Positions 11,101 through 22,500 of a DNA stretch of 64,000 nucleotides are shown one piece after another (position 1 is the first letter of the stretch; each line of letters starts with the position of its first letter). Made by a program: the position numbers and the translations under genes. The notes beneath the pieces were generated by a model that saw nothing but the letters and a program-made list of their open reading frames with translations, searched no databases and had not been told where the DNA came from. Origin of the DNA: Bugulina stolonifera (lineage: Eukaryota; Bryozoa; Gymnolaemata; Cheilostomatida; Bugulidae). The stretch lies in NCBI GenBank assembly GCA_935421135.1, contig OW285188.1, positions 22,111,233-22,175,232 on the forward strand, in the 5' to 3' direction.

Positions 11101-14100
11101 TGCATTGGGTGAGTATTGTACATGTACATGTAAGTGCACTGAACAATAATTGAAACACTGTACATCAGTTCTACTGAATGCTCCCTGAATATCATGTTAT
11201 GGTCTTAACATGATATGTCATTGCAGGTGTAACTCTCAGCTTGGCCAGATTGGAGGCATACAGGCTCTGAATCTGGAAGCACCTGGGTGTAGATTTGTAA
11301 GTGTATTATATCACTCCTATTCATTCATCTTGATCTGGTTTCTTACTCTTATACCATCAATAATCAGCAGTCCCTTATAGACTGAATCTTATTTTCATAC
11401 AAGTTGATAGGTTTTTGTAAGTTTGATTGTGGTCTATGCCAATACAAATAATATATACATGTATACTCTCCAGTTATTCCTCCACATGTCGGTCACTATG
11501 TCTTCACATCAGTCGGTCAATGGCTAAGGTAATGTCTTGCTGTATGTCTATATTGTAGAAAGGGTTGTACCTGCATGAGATAGGACATGCTTTAGGGCTA
11601 GTACATGAGCACCAACTACCTGACAGGGATAACCACATTGACATAGTATGGAGTAATGTAAAACCTGGATGGAAGCAATGGTTCAATAAATATGCTAGAA
11701 GTGAGATCTCCAAGAATGCCAATGTTTCCTATGACCTCACGTCTGTGATGCATTATGGGACAAATGTAAGTTTGTTACGTTCTAATATTACTCAAGTGAA
11801 ACAAATATTTTTATTTTTCAAAATTCTATTGGTACATAAAATTATAACACAAAATAGGTTAATGTAATGAATTTATATTCCATAATTAACCTTATGTTTA
11901 GACTTAGAGTTTATGCTGTAGGCATTTTCCTATGATGAGAAATCTCAGACTATCAAGGCTCGAGATAGGTCACTGGAGAGAACTATCGGCAGAGTTTATA
12001 AGAAGGAGTTGTCTTTCTATGATATTAAAGCCATCAACACCCTTTACAGGTGTAATGGTAGGTTACACAGTGTTCAAGGCTTCATATAATACAATATTTA
12101 TTATACTAGTTGAGCTAGCACAAAGTACTGATGCATACAACAATATTGATCATATAGTGTCTTGTTTTGTAAACTATAGACTATTTCTCACTCATTATAA
12201 TGTTGAAAATCGTTTCATGGTTTCAGTAATTTTTCTGCGACTCATCGAAAACCTTTCGTTTTTTCGATTAGAGATGATAAACAAGAGCTACCGTCTACTC
12301 TTCTATTGCAGCTCACTGTGGTGAAGATATCAAATGTGGAAACAATGGTTATGTTGGTAAAGACTGTCTCTGTGTGTGTCCTGGTGGTGGGAATGGGTGT
12401 CAGATATACCCCCTAGCACCTCCAATACCAACAACTCCTTGTCAGTAAGTATCTCACACGATACAATATAGCTCATCAATCGTCTATACATAGAATTGGA
12501 GAAACTAGTGTGACATCAATTATTCTTCAGGTATGCATTTAGTCCACCTACAAGTTAGTAGTTGAAGCTAAACCTTTACACATGAGCACGAGCAGGTGCT
12601 CCGCTCTGAAGATAGATATCACCTTAACACAACATAAGTAGGCAAAACTTGAACCTGGTACCGTCTGTGCAATTTAATTAACACGTTGACCTATCATCGG
12701 TGCTCACCAAGGTGTTTCAGCTATCATGAGAGTCTAATCAACTACCAGTGCTGTACTTGGGTTGTAGGAATGAGCATACAAACAGCAGTGAGTGTGAGGG
12801 ATGGAAGGAGACTGGTCAATGTTCACTCAACCCAATATGGATGATAAAGAACTGCAGAAGGTCTTGTAACAAATGTGATAGAATAAATGAGATACAACTA
12901 CCTGCCAAGTCATGTGATAACAGGTGGGTGGTGTTATGTGTTAGTGAGTGTACTGTTCCAGCAATGTTAGTAGTAGCTTAGTGCTATGTAACAGCGTTTA
13001 GAACAGTTGGTGTAGTGTACTGAAAATGACATGACCTGTAGTTTACCGATATGGTGCACTGATGTAGTGTACTGGTATAGTGTACTAAAATAGTGTACTG
13101 ATATAGTGTATTGGTGTAGTGTACTTAAGAGTTTTGTCTACCTCTGTAGTGTAATAGTATGGTGTAATGTGTTAGTATCATGGATTAGTATTAGTGTGCG
13201 GGTGGCTACATACATACATATTCTGATACATGCATATGTTTGCTAGATTGTAACTCTGTGTAAAATATCAAACCATTTGTATAACTTATTTGGTATTCTG
13301 TATCATGACTATAGTTTTGGTGACAATGATTGTGACACTTATGCAATGTCAGGAGAGTGTGGCGCTAACCCTGCCTGGATGTTTCACAACTGTAAAGCTA
13401 GCTGTGGTTGGTGTAAATCTGTCTCAGGTTGGTTTGTTTGTGCTTTATATTTAGAAGTGGTGAGATCCAAAGTGGTTTTGCTACAACAACAAAATAATAC
13501 ATGTGTGTCCCTGTAAAGTAAAATTTGATCTCTTTATTAATATTCATTTTGATAAAGAGACTAAATATATGTTATTAATTGTGGGTAATATGATATCAAA
13601 CGGTACCCACCTTAGCGTCATGTGTGCTGGTTGATATTGTAGAATGCAAGGACCTGTTCCCTGACAGCCGTCAGTGCCGTGAGTGGAAGAGATTAGGACA
13701 CTGTGACAGACATTCTCCATGGATGTGGGCTAATTGTCGGCACACTTGTGGAATCTGTACGAACCCTCCCGAGGGTAAGGTATTCACTCTTGTATTATCG
13801 CCCACAGTAATGGTAGTATCCACTTATTATTTGTACGATTATGGCATATATTAGGGTATATAATATTATGGTGTATCTGTGGCAGGTTGTGTTAACAAAG
13901 CTGGAGATGATGTTTGCTATGCAGATGCCTCGGTAGGTGAATGTAAGGAAAACTCTGACTACATGAATGAGAATTGTGCCAAGGCTTGCGGCAAGTGTGA
14001 GTTATCTCCTCCTCCTGTAGTGATGTAATGTAATTGTAGAGTACTAGCTCCCAGGCATTTTAATAAAGGCTATTATTTATAAAACACATAGCGATGTCTC

Positions 14101-17100
14101 TTTTAACAATACCAGTGATTCAAGCTCCATATGGAATGTATATGAAAACTATACTGGCTCACATTTCTTGGATAGGCTGAAATGTTGTCATTGTACACTG
14201 ACGTGAAAGATTGCTAATTGTTACAACCAACTCACTGACTAACTCGCAGGTGGTTCCTGTTTCAACGAGTACCCGGATGATGCTGTCTGTATTGACCTGG
14301 CAGCATCTGGTGAGTGTAGTCTGTCTCCTGAGTGGATGGGCAGGTACTGCAGGAAAGCTTGTCATGCCTGTGACGGTGAAGGTCTTCCTATAGGTACGTG
14401 CTCTTATGATCACATCAAGTGTTGGGGTTATTATGATACATGCTGCTCAGTCAGCTTGATGAAACTTCGCAGCCCTGTTCTACTAGTATCCTTCCAACAA
14501 TGTATCATTGACAAGGGGCGATGGGAGTTGTCTTGTCTTGTCTTCACATTAAAGTAAACACATCTATGGGAATCAAACTTGTTATTATAGTGATAGCCAA
14601 TAGTCTGTAATAACAACTATGACACTTCCAGCTGTAGAAAAATACCCAGATGATACAATATTGATATAGTAAAGTCTTGAGGTCCTGTATTATCTAGTCC
14701 TGACCCGGGTTGTGACAACTCTAAATGATTCATGTGTTCTACCAGCAGTTGATAGTCTTGGCAGAGTTGTTGCTTTTATCAGCCTGTTTTCCCCATGTCT
14801 AAAGTGATGATAATAATAATAGGTATTGTTCAGTAAAGGGTATACACTCTAGGTGCATATGATGATGCCCAAGTCACTGCATGTTCTGTTGATCAGGAGA
14901 AGCACGGCCATGTACAGATAAAGATGAAAGGTGTGACAAGTGGTCGCGACAGGGTGAGTGCAGTGCCAACCCAAGCTGGATGATACCAAACTGTCAGAAG
15001 AGCTGTTCCAGGTGCAACTGTGAGAACAAACATGTTAGTTTATATGATTATACTGGTTGTTTATGTGGATATACTGGTAATTTATGTGGTTATACTGGTG
15101 TTTATATGGTTATACTGGTACATGTAGTTCATATGGTTATACTGGTAGTTGTTTACACCATTCCTCCACTATTTGCCATTATTGTTTGTTAGACTTCTGC
15201 AATGTTGTATATACTGACTGCATTGCCTAGTTCAGCAAGGCTGTTTATTGCAATGTGTACGGTAAATCTACCTGTATGTTTGTGTATGTGCTGTAATGGC
15301 TAATCAAGCTGGTCGTGGTGGTGAATGAAATGAGTAAATTGTCAATTGAATGTTGCAGAGTGATTCTCAGTGCAATATATGGGCAGCTGACCAACAGTGT
15401 GAGAGTAACAAACCATGGATGAGTGAGAACTGTCAGAGATCATGTAGATTCTGTACCAACCTGCCTCCACCTCCAGGTACTTGTCTTTTTACACACGACT
15501 CACTCACTAGATATACATGTAAATTGTATATAGTATATACACATCTTTAAATTTTGTCAAATTCCTTACTACTAGACTAATGTTATTACTGAGTTGAGAA
15601 GGCATATCCTTCAGTGCATCGATGATCTATACACGTTAGTATATCTTCTCTTTTTGCATTTCTTACATGATCTTGTGTTTTTATTCTTCTTGGATTTGTG
15701 TGTTACAATATTAACTGGTATCTAACGCTTCCCACATTTATATTATATATTATACATTAGCATAGACATGTAGGTGCACTTGGTACTCTCAATTGTCATA
15801 CAATCTAAGTGTACATGTGTATGTTATATCTTGCCTATAGCTAGGGTGTCTTGCATGACCCATGTGTCCCCATGTGTCCCTATGTGTTTTATAATAGGTC
15901 GGTTTTATGTTGGAATATAGATAGATGTAGCAACAAGTACACTGTAGCCCCTGCCAAGTGCGACCAGTGGCATGCTGAAGGAGAATGCTTCAAGAATCCG
16001 GTGTTCATGTTGGCTCAATGTAGAAAGTCTTGCACTCAATGTGGTTCTACTAGAGGTATATAGTTTGGGCATACTTGCATTGCTTTAGCGTATAGAATTG
16101 AGTTTGGGTCAGTAGAGACCATCAGTTTCTCTTTCGTTTTGTCAAAGAACCAAGAATAGTTCACACTGTGTTCATTGATGAATAGCTCTTACTATGTTAG
16201 TTGTACTGTATTGTACTGTTCTTCCCCGCACAGGGCAATGTGACAGGTGGAGTAGCTGGTCGGCCTGGACTGGTTGCAGCAGAACTTGTGGTACAGGTAT
16301 GAGATCCAGAACCAGGCGGTGCCAGAAAGGAGGGACGGCTACAGACGATGAGATGGTTGGGTGTATGATGACTGAGTGTCCTACCACACCCTCTCCTACA
16401 ACTGCCAGTACCACTCTTGGTGTCATTATTACCAGGGAGAGCACAACTCCAATAACTACAACAGCACCAGGTAAGGTTAATTCAGTCTGTATTCCTACAA
16501 TATATTGGCTTCCGCAATGCTGCTATCATTCTTCTGATTGCGAGGTATTTTTTACGTTTGTTTGAATTACCAACAATCACCTACTCTAATTGGTTTATGC
16601 GGTACTATACAATTAATATAGCCAGTATTAATCATATGTTATTAGGTGAGGACTGTAAAAACAAATACAGCAGTGATATGGACTGTGAATCCTGGGCTAA
16701 GTACGGGCACTGTGAGAGTAACCCCTCTTGGATGCATAGTAACTGTGCTTTGTCTTGCAAGCTGTGCACAAGGTAATGTCCTTTTCTACAGTGTACTATA
16801 ATTGTTGTTTCAGTTTTATTATCGTTTTATTATCAACCTTTGATTCTTTCACTTTCTCATTGATTTTGAATACTTTTACATATTAGATGTGCATCAGCAT
16901 CATTCTTTGTAATTTTAATTGTTGCTGTTCAGCTCCGCTTCCTGCCTGAATAAATATGGTGATGATGCACAATGTGAGGATTGGGCAGACAACAAGCAAT
17001 GTTTGGATAATCCAGCCTGGATGTTAAAGAACTGTGCCAAAGCCTGTAAACAATGCAGTAAGTGGGCTCTAATTCTAATGTCACTCAGGAATTCAATGTC

Positions 17101-18419
17101 ACACAGCTGGTGTCTTATGTACTTGTGCCACTTCCTTTGAGATCAGTTAATAATATTCCTATGCAACTCTTGTTTAGGTGAATTGGTAACAACTGAAACT
17201 CCTAGCACCACTCTCCCTACCACCACCACTCTCCCTACCACCACCCCTGCCACCACTACGACCACCTCCAGCTGTACGAATCTTCACCACTCAGATTCAC
17301 AGTGTGACGGCTGGGGCAGGTCTGGTCACTGTGATATTAACCCTGGCTTCATGCATGTTAACTGTGCAAAAACTTGTGGAACGTGCTTTAGCATGGAATA
17401 TAGAACACGAAATCGCTCTACGACAGTTTCACCAAAGCCTACAGCAGCACCAACAACAGCGTCTCCAGCAATAACTGAACCATCTACATCAACAACAGTA
17501 TCAGCCACTACTGTTGCACCTCCTCCTCCAGGTTAGTTCTGGCCTTGTAAACTCTTGTAAGTTATCCTGATCAACAATGGCTTTGATAGTAAATGATGTC
17601 TTTGGTATTTATATAGTGAGGCCCTGAGATATCTATACTAAATAAAATGTAGCTTATATTACTTGAATCTTTTTAGATTGTGCCGACCTGCATGAATCAT
17701 GTGCTGCCTGGGCAGAAAGTTCTACTGACTACTGTGCTATTAGTATGTATGTTCGTGACAGATGTAAGACGTCTTGCAATCTTTGTTCCTCACCTATAAA
17801 GAAGGAAGGAGGTGGTGCAAGCATCTTCTTTAAAGGTAAGTCAGCAACTATCAGCTCGTTCTTCTGTATTTATAATCTTTAGTTTTTTTAGCCTGGAAAT
17901 CTATTAAAACACGCAGGTAGCATTTGAAGTAAACATGCAGGGGTACAATTTCTGCCTTACTACTGCCATCTAGTAGTTAATGTTTTTGATTAGTCTCCTA
18001 TCCTACTTCCTATCACGTTATCTTGAAGAAGTTGAGGTGGGTAAGAAGTAGTACTAGACGCATTTTGAGTTTTTTTTCCTACAATTTCAATACAAGTTCT
18101 GGTATATTCTAGTACTACATTAGTTTTTAATAAAACTTATAATACATTTTTAGGCGAGTGTTATGATAAATCTGCAGACTGTCAACAAAGAGCTCTTGAA
18201 GGAAGATGCAATACTGAAATCGTAGAAATGAAGACAAACTGTCCATATTCATGTGAATATTGCCAACCAGGGCTTTGTATAAACGTTGATGACAATTGTG
18301 AGAGGTGGGCTCAAAGTCAAGCCTGCCATATATTTCCCAAGTTGATGGCTAAGAAGTGTAAACTAGCTTGTGGGTATTGTTCTACTCAAATGACTCCTAT
18401 AAATGTTGCTCGGCCCTAG
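8193..18419 (+). CDS. Secreted astacin metalloprotease with 14 ShK domains and a TSP1 domain
   Basis: Zinc endopeptidase of the astacin family (M12A), predicted 1140 aa and extracellular. Exons: 8193-8249, 8572-8728, 9540-9675, 10320-10411, 10740-10860, 11227-11296, 11559-11765, 11922-12057, 12312-12444, 12768-12923, 13315-13427, 13643-13774, 13886-13996, 14250-14393, 14897-15019, 15193-15206, 15359-15476, 15921-16055, 16234-16470, 16646-16772, 16933-17057, 17178-17531, 17677-17835, 18154-18419; phases agree throughout. Order: signal peptide (1-19, hydrophobic YIIILIISL); propeptide ending in a furin-type RRKR (121-124); catalytic domain with HEIGHALGLVHE (zinc ligands His217, 221, 227) and Met-turn SVMHY (273-277); an EGF-like Cys-rich segment; eight ShK domains; TSP1 (WSSWSAWTGCSRTCG); ShK 9-10; a Thr/Pro mucin-like linker; ShK 11; a second linker; ShK 12-14. 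Astacin-ShK proteins are known in nematodes, cnidarians and sponges, but 14 ShK copies is many. The 5' exon and the 14-nt exon are the least certain parts. The substrate is unknown. Confidence 0.9.
9232..9301. repeat. Perfect 33-bp direct repeat in astacin intron 2
   Basis: Two identical copies of a segment starting CATCACAGTAATAGTGGGG, at 9232-9264 and 9269-9301, are separated by 4 bases. The identity implies a very recent duplication. Confidence 0.9.
10854..11137 (+). repeat. Minisatellite made of exon-5 end plus its 5' splice site, 8 copies
   Basis: The last seven bases of exon 5 (GCATTGG) and the donor GTGAGTAT are repeated in tandem. GCATTGG starts at 10854 (the true exon end), 10894, 10928, 10962, 10997, 11034, 11068 and 11102. 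Spacers are filled with TGTACATGTACATGTAAGT-like sequence, period 34-40 bases. All eight copies keep a perfect GTGAGT. Using any donor but the first would read GGG TGA, an immediate stop, before the zinc-binding exon. Confidence 0.95.
13008..13130. repeat. Degenerate tandem array around TAGTGTACTG in astacin intron 10
   Basis: About eight imperfect copies of a 12-16 base unit (TAGTGTACTG with RATA spacers) lie between exons 10 and 11. No coding potential. Confidence 0.6.
15034..15155. repeat. Minisatellite around TATGGTTATACTGGT in astacin intron 15
   Basis: Five to six copies of a 20-27 base unit with the core GTTATACTGGT begin 15 bases after the exon-15 donor. The stretch stays open in the exon's frame, so intron retention would add Tyr/Val/Gly-rich repeats, but the ShK Cys pattern ends before it. 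Confidence 0.75.
15193..15206 (+). other. Candidate 14-nt microexon of the astacin/ShK gene
   Basis: ShK domain 7 (SDSQCNIWAADQQCES...) lacks its first cysteine in the exon at 15359. Joining exon 15 directly to it would give the wrong phase (T + AGT...). The short segment TTAG|ACTTCTGCAATGTT|GTATAT supplies YFCNV, restores the Cys, gives a C-x6-C spacing like that of ShK 6, and fixes the phase exactly. The donor GTATAT is weak. This is inference from frame and domain pattern. Confidence 0.5.
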
Positions 18420-19578
18420 CAGAGGGCCATCATTCCATCCAATACAATGATTTTTGTTAAAATGATACTAAAGAGACATGCAGCCGGCAAGTTGGTTGGA
18501 CTATTATAGCTACTAAGGTTTTCAGTTGATTTTCGGTGTAAGCAAATACTTGTTATAAATTGTAAACAAGTTAATTTATTGTTCTGATTGCTGTCGGTAT
18601 TTAATATTGTATCACTGGTAACTTTTATATTTATATATTGTAGGATTTTTGAATAATGCAAATAAAATGGTGCCTCAAAAGAAAAATCCCAATAGAGGGC
18701 TGTGTATCACTTATCTTTCTGTGTATCATCTGATAATACCCTCTTTGTTTGTCTTATAGGTGTTATTTTAACTTCGCTATACAGGTTTGTAGAAGTGACA
18801 GAATATAAGCACTGAAATATAGGACAGTGCATATAAGCATTTCGTGTACGAGAGTACGAAGCTCTGAACATGATCAACAGCTTGATCGCAAGAAACTGTT
18901 CTACATGTAAAACGCCGTAGCAAACGAATATTTGGTTCAAGTTGTGTTCTCATGCTCGCCTAATCAAGTCGAAAACTTTAAGAAAATTTTCGTAGTTTGA
19001 GTTATCGATTGAACTAAATTATTGGGTGTCAGAGTCGGCTCCCAGCCAAAACTTAGCATTGTTGAAATCAGGTTACAGTAAGCTACAGACTTATTTGAGG
19101 CTGTCGTAAAGATATAGGGAATTATTAAAGTTTTTGAATTAAATTATCCATTATAATCTGGAATCGTCCTAGTCTCTATTACCAATTCTATGGTCGTTTG
19201 TACTTCAGATTCACTTAAACTAAATTGTACAAAGATTCTCCTATAAAGATTTCTGCACTGTGTTGTCTACCAGATTATATGACAGAATAGACGTTTGCTC
19301 TTGGTCTACTCACTCCAAGTCCATCTATCTATCTATTCTATTCTTTACATTTTTTCATTGAAAATTATTTATATCAATTAATATAAATATTTGATATTTA
19401 CATCAACTAATTACATTAGTGATAAATAATTGTCATTATTAGTAATAATTTGGCTACGCTTGAGATCTAGCCTAAACCTTGAGACCAGACTCACTAAGGA
19501 GACTTTCATATGGTAGGGATTAGGTGTGAACTATGAGCCCATGGGTTTGGGTGAAAGTGGGACAAGGTGATTATCATC
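18420..19578. other. Astacin 3' UTR and region upstream of RSKR
   Basis: Non-coding as far as can be seen. A canonical poly(A) signal for the upstream gene is at 18661-18666. The rest, up to the RSKR start codon, is AT-rich with no CpG cluster and no clear TATA box. Confidence 0.45.
18661..18666 (+). terminator. Poly(A) signal of the astacin gene
   Basis: AATAAA lies 242 bases after the TAG stop at 18417-18419 and is the first canonical hexamer downstream, which suggests a short 3' UTR. Confidence 0.55.
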
Positions 19579-22500
19579 ATGGGCAATAAGCCTTCTCCAC
19601 AGCGGCAAAAATACAAATATCAAAAGAGACCTTCAGATAGATTTGAGCAAGAAGTTTATGGCAGTAGGCGAAAGAAGCAGTCAAATGATTCTCGTTCTGA
19701 TCCCTATCTGGCAACATACAATGCTCCAGCACCTATTGCTAACGGCAGTGCCCATATTCCCAACAATGGAGGTTTGGTAAGTTTATAAAATGATACTGGT
19801 ATATTTTACAATTAATGTAGTAAAATGTGTTTTTCTGACCATTGTTTTCATGCTTTACTGGGTCAGTCCTGGCACTTCTACAGGTATCTTTTTACTGAAT
19901 GTTTTGACAGACTTGATAATGTGGTCACCCACCCACGGAAATTCGGCTTCTTCTTTTAAAGCAAGGCAGAGGTCGGTTTCTAACATGCGCGTTTGATAGA
20001 GGCACTACATGGAACCTCCTGTATTATTTATACCCCCTGTTCCAAACAAGTGCTGAAATTTACGGTGGAAACCTACTACAACTGTGCTAATTTGAATTTC
20101 AATTGTTTGGTGCGGATATTGATTAAATAATAATTGGCCTAATTGAAGCTAAACAAGTAATTAAACAATAATCAGGTGTAGCCTACAGTACAATCATTAC
20201 CAAAAGCTTATTAATTTATGAACTATGCACTAAATTGAGTTTATGCCGATAACCATCTTTTTTAAATGATGTAAAAATGTTTTGTTTTCAAATTGTTTTG
20301 CTCTTCCATTTATTTACAAACCCTAGTATTATGTTTTTCAATGGATTTTCCACCGTTATCTGAAAATGCTACTGTGCAACATGCATGGCATTCGACTGAA
20401 CAACCTAAAGCAAAAAATATTGTTATCGCATAAACTATTGGTAGTATGACGTTATGGGAATATGACTGGCTCAAGTAGTATACCACTAAATAACCTGTTC
20501 TTTTAAACACGATTATTGTCTCACATATATAGGCTATACAGTAAAATAAAACTGTTTCAATAAGTGAGTTATAGCTCTACAATATCTTATATTATATAAT
20601 GTTTAGGCCCATGTTATTGAGAATTTGTACGCTCCTGTAGCCTGCCATGTCAAACTGTGTATGTTGATAAACTTGACATATTCCTGCTTTGTGTTGTCCA
20701 TTGTTACAAGGGAACCCATTGTTTCCTTCTCTTTTGTAGGATGTGCCTCGAGCGAATACGTCTTTCTTCCCACCAAAATCAACTGGCTCGGCATTCTGGG
20801 GTAAAGCGGGTTCTTCTGTAAGGCTAGCATCATTTATAGGAAAAGTTCCACCAGGAGCTTCTGGCTCCGAAAGGTTTAAATCATTTAGACAATCATATAG
20901 GAGAGGTATGTTCAAACTAGTATATCTGTATCATAGACTATCGCTGTACATTTAGCCTGCAGTGGTGTTTAGTAAACCTGAGATAATTAGAAGACGACCT
21001 GTTTTCCAATTTTAGCCATCTTATCACAAATTAGCAAGAGTTACACCACTGTTATATTATCTGTTTTAAAATCCATTAGATATTATGTAACATACTATAT
21101 CAGGTTCCCAAAGTCAGAGGTCAATAAGGTTATTCTCTCAGCAAAGTCGCAGACAATGGAATGATGCGACTCTTAAAGATAAGAACAAGGCGTCACGGAC
21201 TGCCTGGCCGGTCTCTCAAATAGAAGGCTTATTCTTACCAGACTTTCCAGTGAAACCAGAAATAAATGAAGACCACTTTGAGGTTAGTTTGCAAATATTG
21301 TAAGCTCTTGGTGTTACGAGACTCTCAAATGTTCCTTTTTCTGAGTTGGCATGTTTATCCAATGTCTTTACACCTTCATAATGTATATATAATATAACCA
21401 TTTAAATGCTACACTGAGATGGTATATTAATTGCCACCAGAAAGGTTATCCCATTGACATAGGATAACCCCAGCATCTTAGTAATATTGTGATATACATC
21501 TACGTGTGATATCGTAGCCTATGTGAATTGAGTAGACAATGCTGTATACTTATTAATGTACGTGTTAATGTACGTGTTATTGTACGTGTTATTGTACATT
21601 ATATAGGAGGCAATGTGTTAACTTGTGTTGTAGGTAGTTGAACACATAGCCTGTGGGTCATATGGTAACGTCCTTAAGGTTAGATTCCAAGAGGACAATG
21701 AAGTGTATGCGATGAAGATTTTAAAAAAGGCGCAAATTATAGCAGAGAGAGCGGTTCGGCAATGTAAAGATGAGGTAAGATTGTCAAGTGATATGCTGGT
21801 GTTTTGAGAACTGAAACTTTCTTAACTGTTTACCAAAGTTATCTTCTCGGGGAGTATTTAATGTGTTGTTCATAAACCTTTTATTCACCTATGTTACGTG
21901 GTAGATGTTGGCGAGCTAGCTGATCACATGTTACCTGGACCACTATTGTTTACATACATAGTGCTTGTAGATTCCATTATATTCCAATCCCTAACCAGGC
22001 ACCCACATATTGTATCTAAGTGTATCATGTACTGTATAGACATTGTTTTATATGACACTGTAGGAGATTGGCCCACATACTACATACAGTATACTGTATA
22101 AGTATACATTGTATAGTGTACTGACAGGGTTAGCTCATACCTCTGATAACACTGATAAGTGTTTATACTAAGAAACCTAATCAATGCTCTATCATCTCTA
22201 TTATTCAATAGTGTTTTACACACTATGCATTATATACAAAGCATTTTAATTGTAACATAAATAATTATTGTTCACCTTTCAGTATTGTTTGTTCTAACAT
22301 GTGAAAGGTGATTTCAGTATAATGTAAAAATACTGCTTAAACAGGCGCCACTTGTATGTATTGGAAATGTCTATTATAGATGAGTGTAGGTCTTCATGTT
22401 CAAGTATAACATTGTAGGTGCAAATACAATCATTCTATGGTGATCACCCTTTCATAGTAAAGGCCCATTACTTCTGGCAAGCTAAGCAAAGCCTCTATAT

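Noticed and set aside
10723..11195. Three overlapping minus-strand ORFs of 96-138 codons rich in CTCT/HVHVQ repeats
   Set aside because: They are translations of the donor-site minisatellite; the plus-strand exon explains the conserved part.
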